The notes: a model not told the origin generated them from the letters alone. Positions 41,680 to 60,800 are shown, counted from the stretch's first letter. The stretch is DNA of 64,000 nt from Ascaris suum (GCA_013433145.1 CM024171.1:11284065-11348064), one strand, 5' to 3'. Translations and numbers: made by a program.

Positions 41680-44278
41680 GTAATGCTTAAAAATTTTGAA
41701 TGCATTAGATTCGATAGTAGTTCCTCAGTGCGTTCTTCGTTTTAGTTCAGCATCGCAATAGAATTTTTGAGGAAATATTCCCATTTCAATGTGTAATGAT
41801 GAAGATATAGTTGTTGCTAATCTTTCACTTGCTGTCATGTGTACGTTAAAAAGTTTTTTTTTTTTTTAAAGCAGTAACGCTAACCAAATTAGTGCGTTAA
41901 TGGCGTTAAGCAAACTTTCAATTGTCAGTAATATTTATGATGAACGTTTTGATAGTTTTGGAAGGTAATCCTCTTCAGCAGATTTATGTTATTATTGATT
42001 GCAAATTTTTGTTTGATTTAATATTTTATTAGTTGCGAATTAATATTTTTATCGCCTTATTGGTTGTCTGTTAGCATTATTTATAGTTTGCCTAATATCT
42101 GAGGAATCTTTTGATCTTCACGTAGATTCATGTTTAACACTATGATAATTAAATAGAGAATAGAGGCATAAAGTATGTTGAATAGTTACCCTAATTGTAT
42201 ATCGGAAAGGTACTATTTAGAGTGCGCAGTTTCGTTCACTTCTCGTTTCCGCTTGTGTTGATGATATTTTATTTTCAGCAACTTCCAAATATCTCCCCAG
42301 TCGCCTTCGAATATACACGAACTTCGACAGTTTCTTATGATATGTAACATGTTGAACCGTGTCGTGCAGAAAAAGTGGAAATAAAAGTAATGCTATGGGA
42401 AATTGGATTCCACGTACTTGACGAATATCGCTAAAGCTTCCAGCGATTCCTATAAAGTGTTCTTCATACGCATATGTGAGAGTCGCTCAATTTTTTCTGT
42501 CTTGTAAGTAGACGCTCAAATTTCTCCTACTATAGATAATGGTTATTATAAAATTGCAAACTTGATAGGAACTACCTACCCCTTTCATTTTTAAAGAAAA
42601 ATGTGCCATCTTATATCGTTTTTTTTTTCCTCTAGATAAAGGCACTCTTAGATGTAGGTCGTAACATGGCGATAGCATTTCGTGCTGAAGCCGTATTTTC
42701 AAGAATTCATAATTGTCGCATGCGATTCTGAAGTGATTTTAATTGCAATTGCACATCGTATCTCTTTTTCGTTTTTTTAATGCACTCATACAAATATATT
42801 TGCAAAGATTTATGATGTCGGCATCCTACCTGTGCGTTTGTACATGCGTTTATACCTGTTTGCTCTAACAGAAGTTGCGAATATTTGGAGATGGAAAAAT
42901 CAACGTTCAGTTTTATGCTGGTCGATCCTTCATTCGCATCTTGATCGATATTTCGCAAAAAATTCACGTGAACGTTGGGGTTAATTCAAAAATTAAGGCA
43001 TCTTAATGCTTGTCTGCTATTGTTAGTGACTCCTGGGACTAGTTGCTGATGTAGGCGGGATGCATGTTTTGTCAGTTTTTCTGTTGTGCTTTTCAAGCAC
43101 TGATCGCTTTATTTTTGAAGTGGTGAAACAAAATTGCTAAGAATTTTGGCTGTTTCTAGAGCAGGTGCAATTTGAAGAAAGTGTTTGTTGTGAAAATGAG
43201 GCTCCCTGCGAACATCTTGACGTGTAATTTCCGGGACAATAAACATCATTTAATTCTGACTGATGATAACAAATTTGTTGAAACTCAGTTTCCCTCTGAT
43301 ACTTAGAGGTTTTCATCGCACAACTTGTAAAAATCGAAAATGCCACTCTTCATTTTATTGTCCCGAGAAACTATCATAAATAAAGCATTCTGAATTCCAC
43401 TTGAATGCGTTTAAATGGTTCACATTCAATCATGAATAAAAATTTCTCGCTTTCCTATTCGTTATTTACAGTGTTTTTTTAAAATAGTAGTTTATTTTAT
43501 TACAATTATATGCATTTATATTTTTATTGAAAAATTTCCATTATCTTAGTAATTGCTATGAAACATTCACAAAGCAATAAAGGAGAAGCTGAATTGATTA
43601 TTTCATTTTTTTTTTATTCGTTGCATAAACTATGCTGCGTCATTCTTATCAAGTTTTACTCTCGTTTTTGCTTGACGAATGCGATAGTAAAGTTTTTTTT
43701 TTCAGTATTCTTTCTTTTTAAGAGTTTTTTTATTGTATGCGAAAATCTCAACGATAGTGACTATAGCAGACATAATTTTTAAAAAAATCTACCAGAATTA
43801 TCGATGAATGCCAAAAATCCGGATTAGATAATCTTCGCGTCGTTTCGCTCTCTCGTTCTTTTTTTTTTTTTTAAATTGTTTATCGATTCTGATTTACTCA
43901 ATGAATGCACATCGCTTATTAGCTGATATTCCGTAGGTTTACATTCGATGGCGTATTTGTCTTCCTTTTTTTTTACTAGAACGTACTTTGTTGTATCGAA
44001 TTTCATGTTTTAAGCATGAGTTGCGTTATAAGTAAGCCTCATTTGAATTTATTTCAATTGTTCTCTTTTTCTCGCTTATGAATAAATATTTTTGATTTTT
44101 GGTGTTGCTTTTTGTGGATTTCGATTGTCTTTCAAGTGGTTATTTATGAAATCTCAATTTTTGACTTTCATTTGAAGAAGAGATTCTGTTGACAATAATA
44201 TTTTATATCCGTCATTCCATGTTGTGGATCTTTATTTCCTTTTATTATGTGCATCGGACGTGAATATCACTTTCGTGG
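41680..44278 (+). other. Downstream of SGT1, no gene recognised
   Basis: T-rich sequence with poly-T runs, and an AATAAA at about 42380-42385 that could end a long SGT1 3' untranslated region. An open segment after a TATTTTCAG acceptor near 42280 runs about 34 codons to a stop, but two frames are open there, so it is not called. Confidence 0.4.
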
Positions 44279-44722
44279 CATGAGCAGGAGGCTGCACATA
44301 GCTCAGGTTTTACGGCTGTACGGTTACAGCTTTTATGAGAAACAGTTCAGAGAACGACTACAGCATGGTGCAGTTGGATGAAAACAATTGATAGAGCAGA
44401 GATCGATGTGGCAAATAAATTCAGTACGGCCAGGAGTCGTTGCTAAATGGTTGAGGTGTGGATGAAGTCAGACTGGAAGTTTCCACATGTAAGCAAAGAG
44501 AGCAATATGTTGTTTCAACAGGAGTGCAACGTTTCACCATTTGATAATTTTATTTCAACACTTAACGTTGACTTAACAGTTGGGTTTACTCGGCTCCGAT
44601 GCTGAATACTTCTACACGTATGAAACGCTGAAGGAATTAGCTGATCAAATTGGTGCATACAACAAAATCTATGATAAGGTGGTGTTAAGTCGTATACTGG
44701 CAACGTTGGTTTACAATCGATA
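44279..44722 (+). CDS. Possible small two-exon gene, unrecognised
   Basis: Tentative. An open frame from the ATG at 44279 (MSRRLHIAQVLRLYGYSFYE) can join, at a GTTGGA donor after ...LQHGA near 44375, to an exon at 44581 preceded by TTGACTTAACAG. That exon holds GSDAEYFYTYETLKELADQI, then KIYDKVVLSRILATLVYNR, and ends at a TAG (44720-44722). The second segment has the G-rich first codon positions seen in the secure exons of this window. The product would be about 80 aa with two amphipathic helical stretches. The start lacks an obvious leader acceptor and the minus strand is also open across the second exon, so this could be the end of a larger gene or chance. Confidence 0.25.
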
Positions 44723-47330
44723 GGCGACGGTTGCAGAATTACAAGCTTTGCAACAGTCATTCATTTTTACATTATGATGGTGGGACTAACGTGGAACAAA
44801 AGCTGAATATGAGCAGAAACGGGCGGTATGATCACTTCGAAGTTGAAAAAGGAATCTACTCTAAAGGAATTTTTTTAGAGAATTTGAGTGCATATTTGCG
44901 GAACTTCATTTCATGACAAAATTATCCACTTCACTGGTTGCGAGTTTTTTTTTTCATCGTTGCGTGCATGCCATGATCACCAGTTCTAGAGACCGGATCT
45001 TAAGTGATATATATAGTAAAATGTGATTTAAACCGAAAGCAATTTGGCAGCTTGTTGGCAAATTGGACTAGAGGCAGTACATTTACTAGAAACGCGTAGA
45101 GGGGGAAGAGGGAGGGAGAAAGAACAAAATTATGATAAAACGGTTGTTTCTGTCAAATGAGAGGAATTTTTGATATGCCGTTAACTATCGACATATATAC
45201 AACATGCCATTGAAAGTCATAGCTTACCGGCTTATGCCGTATTGTTGGTTAATATTACACCTGTTCAGATGCAACTGTTGCTTGATTATTACTTCGAATT
45301 AATTACATGCAAGTGATTAGATTATCACCTTATCAATAACTATTGTTATGCTTGCACGTGTATGTATGATTAGGCATGTGTGCGCGTTCTTTTGTGGATC
45401 TTATTATTTATATTCACGATTCAAACGGTCGAATAGTGTACCACTTATATGGTATGGCCATCAAAGATGCTTTCATCGTTCGCATCTCCAATTATTCACT
45501 TCCTCCGCTCATCGATATGCTAGTTTAGTTTATTTGGCAAATAGCTCGAGTACAGCTCCATTATTGCAATTCTATAGAGGCAAAGCGTAAATGCGAGCAA
45601 AAAAAGAGTCTCTACGATAGGAGGTTTAGCCTCTCGAGAAACGCGCCTGTGGAAAATGGCAAATGATGGCCAGCACGCTATGCGCTTTTGATTTCGCATC
45701 CGTTTAATTAGCTAGCTTTATAGATTTTCGAGAAAACCTTCCTTTCTACTGGCCGGCTAGTACAAAAAGAGAATCCCTCTGTTGTGAAATTTATGTAATT
45801 TTTTTTCCTCCATTAAAGATCCGGAGGTTCTTTCGAATATGCGAAGGACATTACATGCACCTTCCGTAGCTGTAATTTATCAGTGGTTTCTGAGTCGGAA
45901 CTACGGGAGAAACAGATGTACTCGAGTACAGATACTGCGGCCTCATAATGCAATTTTAGAAATGCCCACAAGAAGAATGGATTCGGCTGTGTTGTGAACG
46001 ACGACATATCGAGATGAAATGCGACCGAAGTGGACTTAGCCAAGCCTGCACATCGTCGATTTTCCTTGTTCGCATTGTCCAAGTGCGCCTTGCCAAATAA
46101 ACTCGGCGACAATCCTACAAACCACAACGAAGACGTCTTCAGCTGGACCGCACATCCTAACCGAACTGAACGTTCTTTCGAAAAACTTTACGAATTCATC
46201 AACAATTTTTTAAAATAAGAAAGGTGTTTCCTCTCATAAATGTTGGAGCTCTATCATTTACGCATGAGCAATTTTTAAGAGATTGATTCATGCTGTAAGA
46301 ATGAACAATACTGATATTCGACTATAATCAAGAAAACATCGAGTCTGAGTCGGACAGCCTACAGTTCAACCGGAAACAGCACACATCAGAAAATTTGTAG
46401 TGATTCATGCATGCTGATATCAACAAATGCTAACGTTCCCAATAATAATAAACACATATGAGTAAGGATGGCAGGTGAGCTGAAAGGATGTCAACAATTC
46501 AACAGTACCTGATATTAAGGTAGATAACATCAAAAAGGTGCAGTAGAATATATCTTCGATTTAAGCGGGAAACAAACTGTTAGAATACAGAAATGCAAAT
46601 ATTGGCTTCGAATGCTTTGCATAATTTTTCTCTCGCAAAACAACGCATAAATGCGAAGAACTTTCAGCAAATTAAACTGTGTACGTAAAACATTGCAGCA
46701 TTCAAAACAACTAGCCTCAAGTACTAGGTTCAACAGTTTACTTGCATATTATGGAATAAAGTATTAAAATATCAGCGACATTAAAAGTAAAAATTCAAAA
46801 ATATTAGCCCATTAAGAAAGCAACTCACTGGCGTTCTCTGACTTATGTGCGTGCTATTTTTGCATTAAGAAAATTATGCAAATAACTTCGAATAAAATGT
46901 AGGTGATAAGCTGAAAAGTTTGCAACTTTGATAAGGATGAAGAAGTGCATCTAATGCAATTCTATCACAACGTGCCCAACCTGACGAAACAGAGATACGG
47001 CATCCAACCGTGGTGTTTATGCTTTAGAAAAGCGCAGTTGTTTTCATTTAAGGTGGGCAAAATTTTGCAGCATGAACGAGGAGATGGAATCGCAGATACC
47101 TGAGATTTAAGGAGATACCTGAGCATCACAGGTGCCTGAGCAAAAAAATGCTTTCATATTTGAAGTAAACCGACTGCCTTTACAACGTTCTATAGAAGAT
47201 TTGTTCTGCATCCCGAATGATGTAAAGCAAAAAGCCGACCTGTATAAGGTGTATGTAAATTTTATTTCACTTATAATTGTCTACAACTCGTTTCCGGACA
47301 CATAGACCGAGGTGAAATCGGGCATACGAA

Positions 47331-47355
47331 ATTCGCGTTATGACTTACATTATAT
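47331..47355 (+). repeat. 25-base direct repeat, copy 1
   Basis: An identical 25-base copy occurs at 47700-47724. The shared sequence starts ATTCGCGTTATGACTTACAT and ends TATAT. Similarity stops abruptly on both sides. Confidence 0.9.
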
Positions 47356-47699
47356 TCACCAAATCGGTTCCCATCTTCAGACAAATGTCTATGCGGGACA
47401 AGGAGACAGGTAAATAGGCACGCATAGATATGATGTCACTAGAGCAAATAGCGAATAAAAACTAGGTTCAATATCATTGTTGAGCCGCTCGCATGAGGTA
47501 ACTGCTGTCTTCAAAAATTTTCCCTCATTTGGACACTATCGACTACATCACATCTATAGTAAACTCTCACGATATATGTCAAATCACCGCTGCTTTTTAG
47601 CTAGTCATAATTGATTTGAAGCGATCTTAATGTGCTTCAAGATCGTAAATAACGAAGCAATCAAGAAATTGGTCAATCGTTTGAAAGAATTTTAGAAAC

Positions 47700-47724
47700 A
47701 TTCGCGTTATGACTTACATTATAT
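47700..47724 (+). repeat. 25-base direct repeat, copy 2
   Basis: Exact copy of 47331-47355, 369 bases downstream and in the same orientation. Confidence 0.9.
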
Positions 47725-48268
47725 GCTTCTCTTAGAAAATAAGTCTTAGCCGAAACTAAAATATGTATAGCAAATAACAATAAAACGTGTAGCCGTTTTG
47801 AAAAGAAGTAAGTTAGAAGCATATAGGGAGGAATTGATACGATAGGCATTTTTTCATTGAACTCATCTGAGTATCCGATTTCATAAGCTGACAACAATTT
47901 ATTGGAAATTGCAGATTGCTTGACTAAAGCGAATTCTCTATAAAACATTGGTCTATCTGTGATCCAATCGAGAAAAAATGCTTGCGAATTTCTAGATACT
48001 TCCATAATTCAAAGAGAATCTATTATATGCTAATAATTTGAACATATAAAACTTCTAAATTTACAATCGGATCAAATGGTATTATTTTATAGTTTTGAAA
48101 TAAATTGAGATGAACGAACGAAATCTCGACCATAAATCATAAAGTTTTACTTTAGACCTTTTAAGAATTCAAATAAAACAGAGTGTTTGCTTAATCGACT
48201 GTGAATTATTGAATGAATTAAAATTATTTTAAAAGGCGGCTAAAATTAAACGTCTGAACCTATAGGAA

Positions 48269-48309
48269 GTGTTAAGTTTAACACAGAAATGTGTTATCGT
48301 AACACATTT
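48269..48309. repeat. Two adjacent palindromes
   Basis: GTGTTAAGTTTAACAC (48269-48284) is a 7-base stem with a 2-base centre. Just after it, 48287-48309 is a perfect 10-base stem (AAATGTGTTA and TAACACATTT) with loop TCG. Both share the core GTGTTA, so the site contains four copies in alternating orientation about 650 bases upstream of the actin start. Confidence 0.85.
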
Positions 48310-48958
48310 GTTTCTTAGACCTAACAATTATTGCTTACTTCGAGCGGCAGTGATCCTCATAACTAATTTTCTGAAGCAAGCATATAGCTTCTAAATCGGC
48401 AACCAAAAATTAACGTTTTTTCGTTGCGCATGCCTTGCCTACCTTTTTATTTTGGCCATATTTAGTGCGTTTGTAAGTCGTAAACGCACACGTTAAAGGC
48501 GTTGGTTTATGCAACAAAGCAGTAAAATATTTCGTCGTTGTAGCCGTCTGGCTATAAGCGCGTAACCATTCCAAGTATCGCCCTTATCAATATTTCAAAT
48601 AAAAAACCAACGGTACACAAAAAGTTCACTTGAACGACGTTCATTTCCTTTATAGGCACCATTAAGTCGCCGTAATAGTGCTCAAAGAGCAATAAAGAGT
48701 GGAGCTCACGTTTTCCGCCTATACGCAATTCGTAACGTTGATGCTTGGAGCTTTCATCCAATCAGCAAGCAGCTACGCTAGTCGCAGATGCAACTAACCA
48801 ATAGAGACGAAGCGAGAGTGAATGGCTTCCAGGAACTGATGCCATATCAATGGCTCTGCAATGATAAGAGACTGCGTAAAAGGCACGTTATTGGTATGTT
48901 ATACATTCTTGTTGATTTTGCTCTGGTTGAGAGTTAGGATCAGCTGCGAGTGCTGTGA

Positions 48959-54048
<5,090 letters not shown>

Positions 54049-54071
54049 ACGATGTAAATTTGAAAAACGCA

Positions 54072-54077
54072 AATAAA
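54072..54077 (+). terminator. Actin polyadenylation signal AATAAA
   Basis: AATAAA lies 24 bases after the actin stop codon. A very short 3' untranslated region is common in nematodes, and no competing signal lies closer. Confidence 0.65.
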
Positions 54078-57000
54078 TAAATATCACTACGTTATAATTC
54101 CTCTGAGCATTTCAAATACTCACGACCTTATTTATACTGGATAGTACAGCATCATAAATTGTGAAGCTGTTGCTTAGGATTGAGGCATGAATATATGATA
54201 GTGGGGAACTCCAATGCGACATTTATACTATATCATCCGAGAAAACAACGATTGGCATACTTGAAGTCTCATTTGCTGATCTGCATCGATAAACATTTCA
54301 TGACCTTCGAAAATAAATGAACAACCTCCACAGTCAATTACCTCGAACAAAAACTTAAAGTTAAGTACTTTTCTTAATGTGATAGAGCTATATAGGATAA
54401 AGTTATAGTGGCAAATGGAAGCCATCGCAATACTTATGAAACAAACTATTCAGATATAGCAAGCAATCCAAAGCACGTTATGAATCGCATAAATTTTGGA
54501 AGATCGATGAGGCATCTCATGCCTCAGCGGTGCTGATTTGTTCACTAAGTGCAGTTAGTTTAGTGCAAGATCAATTTAGCCATATTCACTTCTACTTTGA
54601 GCCACTTTCTGATCGTGGATTTCAATACGCCTCTTTCACGTTGCACGAGTCTCATTTCAACATTAGACGTTGAGAAATTGGAGCAAGTATTTTCGGTGAG
54701 AACCGTATTTAATCTTCTCTACAACAGTTGTGCTATTATTCTAAGCAATCACACTTCAACACTTTCGACCAGACAACTCATCCTCAAATGTCTCACTATG
54801 CTTCTCTCGTACCGCAATCCGGAATTTTGGCTTGTTGCGCTCGCTTCACACGAAGGATATTCATCTTTGCGCTGTAGAGGGGCCGGACCGTTCCCTCGAC
54901 GAGAAATAATTCCCGTAGTTTTGTGATTTCATTTCTCGAGCGAGAACCATCTAAAGAAAGCACACTGCTGCTCCATCTTTCTCCGCACTCCTGAAATTGA
55001 AGAACTTCGGCTTATTTTACTCGCCTTAACAAATTTCCGCCTTCGCTCGCATTACCAACTGTTTTCGGATGGTTTAACACCAGAACTTTTATCACCTTAG
55101 CATCTTCTAAAAAATCACTCTCCACATCCCAATAGCGCAGAAAAGCTTGCCTGACAAAAAAGCCTATGAAGAGTTCCATATGAAGCAGTGATCAACAATT
55201 TTTCAAAAAATCACAATAGGTTCATTGCTGGGTGCTTGTGCTGAAATGATTCAATACGCACTTATTCTTCCTCTGTGACTTTGTTCCCTGAGTCACTGTT
55301 CATTTCAATTTTTCGAATGACCACTTTCTGTACACATGTCGATTATTTATGAAAAGCGTTGTATTGATGTCGTATGATCTCTGCCATGTAGTCTCGAGTG
55401 GGAAACTGTTAAAGGGAACTGCTAAATTTGTGATCTGCTAAAGCTAAAGCTACGACACTGCATTACTATGCACCTCTTACTATTTGTTGGCAGCTCATCA
55501 GACTGGTTAGTGCGTTGAGCGGGACGCAAAACTTCGATGTGCTTGCTCATCGCCACTTATCTTCCACACCTTCACACTTCCCTTCTGATGGAAATGTCAC
55601 AAATTACAGCCGCAAAAGCACAACATGTCCAATGCGTTCGCGGAAATATCCGAAAATGGGAGGAAGCGAAATAGTTGCACATCGTCGATACGGAAGCCTC
55701 ATAGCGCCTCAATATTTCGATCGCGTGGGCGCCTATCTTTTCTCTGAAGATGAGACTTACAGAAAATTTAATAGATAGAAAGTAAAATGCAACAGCATAA
55801 AATGATGCTTGCTGAAGCTTACGCTCTGGGATATTATAACAGCCCATAAAAGCTTCAGTTTTCAAAACCCTGCCTGAAAAATTCCAATGTTTTTTTATTT
55901 CCTTTGTTTATTCATTTATTTACTTTAATCGACAAAACATTCATTACTAATAAATGTCTCTTCATACCACTACCACTTCCGTTTAGCTGAAGCCATAAGG
56001 TTAGGGCTTACTCTCGTCTCCTGCTCATCGGATACTGACGAGTCGATTCATCGTTGTTCCACTCAAGAGGATAATTCCGGCTTGCTCCACCATCCTTGTC
56101 CCGATGATGTCACTGGTCGGAATGACTCGGTAGGTCGAAGCCAAAGAGTGCAGTCCTCTTAGAACCGACCGCGCCCTAAGCAGTACTAAGCAATGAATGC
56201 CTTTTATTTCGGTCGTAATTCCCGCCAAAGAATCATTACCAAGTGAAAAACACAGTGTAACAGGATTAGATAGGGTTGTAGACCCGATATTCCTTATCAG
56301 TGGCCCGTTCTTCGGAAACCACTTCACATTTCCCTCGCTGTGAAACATTTAAGCTTGGCTAAGAAGCTCCCTGCTAAGAAACTAAGACTTCTCTCACATT
56401 CCCATTGTTGTTCCCACTCAAACGCATCAAGACTTCATAGTAACACACAAAGTTTCAACCGTGTTGTTCCAGTTTAGGATGTCTAAAATTGCTACCGGCG
56501 ATAATCGCAACACATTGCACTGAAACAACATTGTTTCGTAATTGCACATAAGAATAAAAATCTTTTACATAACGCAATAATAAATAATTAGTAACAAACA
56601 ATTTCGTGCACTTAAGTAACGCAATGATATTAGCAGCGATCGCAACTAGAACAGAGGAAAAATTCGAGATCCTTTTCGTTGACTTGCGATGAGTCATCTC
56701 GCCATACATCAACGAAAAAAAGCTTTAAGCATTCTCCTCAGTTCATGTCCATAATTGGAAGGACCGCTGAAACCGCAACAAAATAAATCAATCAACAGTG
56801 CTAAGGACGCAACGGACAGAAATCATGTTGAGGATAAAAAAGCGCTTTTGCGCGCAAACAGAAATTCGGCCCCATATAACAGGAATTCACCATAGGAAAT
56901 CCTCACCATATTCTCCAAATAACACGGGTCCATGAATTTTATACACTTTATTTTTTAGTAATCATCACTGGAAGTGGTAGAGAGGAGAGAAGGAAGGTTG

Positions 57001-57496
57001 AACTGAGTCCCATGTCTCGGGACAAACAACAATATATTCACACAAACAAGACGAGAGACTCCTTCAGCGAGACTTAATGCTCGAAAAAACGAAGATACAC
57101 GAAGTGAAACTTCTCTCATACACTTCAAAAATAATCAGTAGGCGCCGAAAGCACACAAAGAATAGATATATTACTGCAAGAACTGTTCATTCCAAGCCAC
57201 AGCCCAACTCGTAAGCACTCAACCCAGATGCGACAATATTCCACTTGACAAGATCCCACTTAAGCAAAGCCATTAAATCCCTATAAACCAAAACATCATA
57301 ACTGTCAAATCCCACAAACACACCTTTTATGACTGATACGCTTGTGAAATTTGGCAGTTGCGAAAGTTTGAATTGAGAAGGTTTTACAAATCACACAAAA
57401 GCGCACAACAATGTTACTAAATAAAACATCTCATCACCTCTAACGAACGGCTAATTCGGAAATAAAATGCTAAGAACGATTGAAACAACCGACGAT
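54078..57496. other. Convergent intergenic region between actin and JADE
   Basis: No gene is recognised. Several open frames of 80-110 codons occur (54597-54926 and 55515-55778 on +, 56025-56348 on -). Each has a competing open frame, and none shows a motif I recognise. Some may belong to a decayed or fast-evolving gene, since the GC content is slightly raised around 54.6-56.3 kb. Confidence 0.35.
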
Positions 57497-57502
57497 TTTA
57501 TT
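57497..57502 (-). terminator. Candidate JADE polyadenylation signal
   Basis: AATAAA on the minus strand, about 370 bases after the JADE stop codon. It is the nearest exact hexamer I see downstream of the gene. Confidence 0.35.
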
Positions 57503-57872
57503 GAAAACATTCATTCAATCTTCAGACGACGTAACACAATTAGTGAGCATGTGGCTTCTGGATGGAGAACAAAGAGGTGCAATACAAACCTGAGATGCAT
57601 TCACTTTTATAGTATCCTGCTATTACAGTGGAGAAAACAGCTATAGATCCTCATTGAAGTAGTATCACGAACAGGAAGAAGGAAATAACTGAATGAGGCA
57701 ACTTATTTGGCGCTCTGCTGCTTTTATATGCCCTCTTTCTTCCCTCCATGAAAACTGCAACTATCGCAAGACATCGAATAACAAACTTCACTGAGGTATA
57801 CTCACACTCCACGATAACCGATTACTGCCAACAAACTTTAGCGCCAATAAACAAACTAAAACAACTATACTC

Positions 57873-60800
57873 CTAAGATAATCGCTTTGCGACAGAAGGA
57901 AATTTAAACGTCAGATCCAGTGTGAGATTGGCTTTGATTGCAGAAATCCGCTGAGAAGGCAACCTCCTTGGTGAATCAGGACCATTGCGTTCACGAATTT
58001 TTTGTGGACACGGCCTGTGTTGAGCTGAAAGTGGCTTATTCTGGGGATCGGGAGCAGCGGTCAGTCTGCTAGAGTGCAAAGATGTACGCCGAGTGAACTT
58101 GACTGGCAAAACAGTAGGCCGGTCAACCATATTCGTCGACTGACCAATTACAGATTGATCAGGTACCGGAATGGACGTCTGATGCCTCCTATGAATGTCA
58201 CCCTCGTGCAACGATCGCTCAACTTTTTCGGCGGATTTGTGCTTTGAGGGAGATGGAAGCGAAATCCTAGCAGTTTCTTGTCCTCCAAGTGCCGCATAAA
58301 CCGAGGCAGCCTCGTAATAGCGGCTAAGCGTTCTTGTGCTCAGAGGAACCTCAGTGTCTGCGACTGCATCATTCACAAATACAAACGCTTCTTCGCAGCA
58401 CGTTGTGATCTCCTTTTTAAGCTTCTCTCGCCTGCTCACCATATAGCACAAGTTTCGTGCCTGAAAGCAGACTATACCCTCAAAAAAGCCTGCTATGAAA
58501 GAGTGGCAAACTCAGTGAGTTAAAAACGACGATAATTAGAACTGACATCTCTTCGCCAGGATCGCCTTTATCACATTCCTATTCCCAATATCCACAACGA
58601 CTACCACAGCAATGATAAATGATAAACGAATATATATTAAAGATGCATTTGTAAGCTTATTTAAACGTCCTACTCTTCTGTGAGATTACAAGGCTTTCAA
58701 CAGAGTAGGTTCACAGCACGGGAAAAAGTGCACAAGATATGGCGTACAAAACCGAAGCTGTGAATCCACCTACACGAGGATGGAGTGGAAATACCCTGCT
58801 TCGCTCATCGATGGACGGTGATGCTGATGGGGAAGTAAAGAATAGCCTCTTCTCTTCTCGACCTTCCTCCAGCACTTTCACTCACGTCCCAAACTATTTA
58901 AGCGGTAGAAGAATGACGGGAATGGATTGGTTTCTGTTGCAAAAGTACGAAGGTGTCCATTTTTTCGTTAGTTCAGCATCCCAGGGTGGTAGGAAAATGC
59001 CAGATCACATGAGGGAAGCACATTAACGATAACGATAAGCACCACACATCTTGCGCTTTACTCATTTTTCGTGCCTTAACCGACAAAACATGCATATGCC
59101 GGTCAATTCCAAACGTCTGCTGTTCCTTTCCACCACACCTAGTTCAAGGCATCACGAATTTGGGCAGCTGGGGACTAAGTGATGTAGAATGAAAGCGATA
59201 TTTCTAAATGGGAGTCCCAATTCAACCATTTCATATAAAAAATTGAATTTGCAAATAAAGAAACTAACTGCTCAATGATAAAAAGAATCGCATTTGTAAG
59301 CCATCCTTAAAGACAAAGACAATAAATATCAAAAATTCGCAATAACCAAAGATAACAAAGCAACCATATTACGAACAAAACAAGCAGTTACCTTCTCAAG
59401 GTCCTGTCTCAATTTCGTTTCATTTTGCACTTTAAACGAAAGCATCGATGAGGTACCCGAATTTTTTTGTTGTGATGATAACTGGAATTCCACTTCCGAA
59501 ACATCGTCGAGTAATGTCCGATTCGCATTATCAATGCGCTTCATCTTCCAATACTCATAGATGTCATCCACCATCTCCAATGCCACATTTAAGCTATTCG
59601 CCACTTCTTCCGGTGAAACATATAAGAAGAACAAACTTTCCATGTCGCGCAATTCCTTGCACTGAAATTCCACTCTTACAGTCTTTTAGTGCTAAGAATT
59701 GTGAAAACCGTCAAAATCCTGCAACATCAATCACATTCACTGGCAGCGACCTCTAGCATAGACTTCGCAGAACATCCACTGCCACAAAAGATGACGATTG
59801 TACTCCACAACAGCAGAATGCACTCACACTTTACGTTTGATGAGAACAGCATACAGCAATGGCTATTTCTATAAACACTTCACATCCGACTCAGAAATAT
59901 GTTTCGATAGTCACTCAGTCGACAGCATTTCGACAGAACGTCTCCTCTTCAAACAGATCACAAACTAAACACCTATGCTTCGTTTTTGAAGATTTCCTAA
60001 GTGTGCGAGAAAAATATAGTGAAATGTGAGTTAAAAGAGAACTAAATGCCACCTAGCCAATTAATTTTCATGACATCTTGGTGTGGCTATTGATCGACTA
60101 GAAACGGACGAAATCAAATGCCTCGTCGCTAATAATGCATTCACCACAATGAACGATTGCTGAATTAATATTGAGCACGAACATCACAAACGCACTAAAT
60201 GCGAGCAACACAGCACATTTTCTTAATTTTGCTTTCATTAGCATCTTTATAATTAAACATACCGGCTCTTCGCATTTGGTGACCTTCTCAGTGCACCCGC
60301 TGCTTACAATCGAATTATCATTGGTACCATGAGTTTCTCGAGAGTGCTTTTCACATAAGCTTACCATACGCACACCATCGTCCACACTCGAATCGTGCTC
60401 TATCTTCATGACCTATACATCGCCAAACTTTATACTAAAGAATCTCGAACCTCGAAATCATGCTCAGCAAAGAACATAGATCTCGCCGCATAGCTACTTT
60501 TCAAAAAGAGCAAACCAGCGGCTTTCCAGAAAAAAAAAATCAACAATACACAATTTTCAATCAATGTCTCTCATCCCCCTCGTCGAAATAATCACGCTCT
60601 ACATGCTAGTTGTTTTTGCAAAAAAAAAGTAAACTATATAAACGTAAAGCAAGTCTCGGCAATTATTCCACACAAGGAGCAAAGTATGATAAACTGACAA
60701 CTTAAAACTTATGCTAACGTTCAAGACGTCTAGGAGATTGTTTAAGATATTCCCTCAAAAAAGTCCAACGAACCTACCTGTCCCTTACGAAGACCACATG

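Noticed and set aside
42280..42385. Possible terminal exon after TATTTTCAG downstream of SGT1
   Set aside because: Two frames are open, SGT1 already ends properly at 41679, and no upstream exon was found.
45813..46218. Overlapping long open frames on both strands that each look coding
   Set aside because: Neither strand has a recognisable motif or convincing exon boundaries, and codon appearance alone could not separate them.
54597..54926. 109-codon + strand open frame downstream of actin
   Set aside because: It begins at TTG, other frames are open over part of it, and no family is recognised.
56025..56348. 107-codon minus-strand open frame between actin and JADE
   Set aside because: A competing + strand frame ends inside it with an equally plausible acceptor; no homology is recognised.
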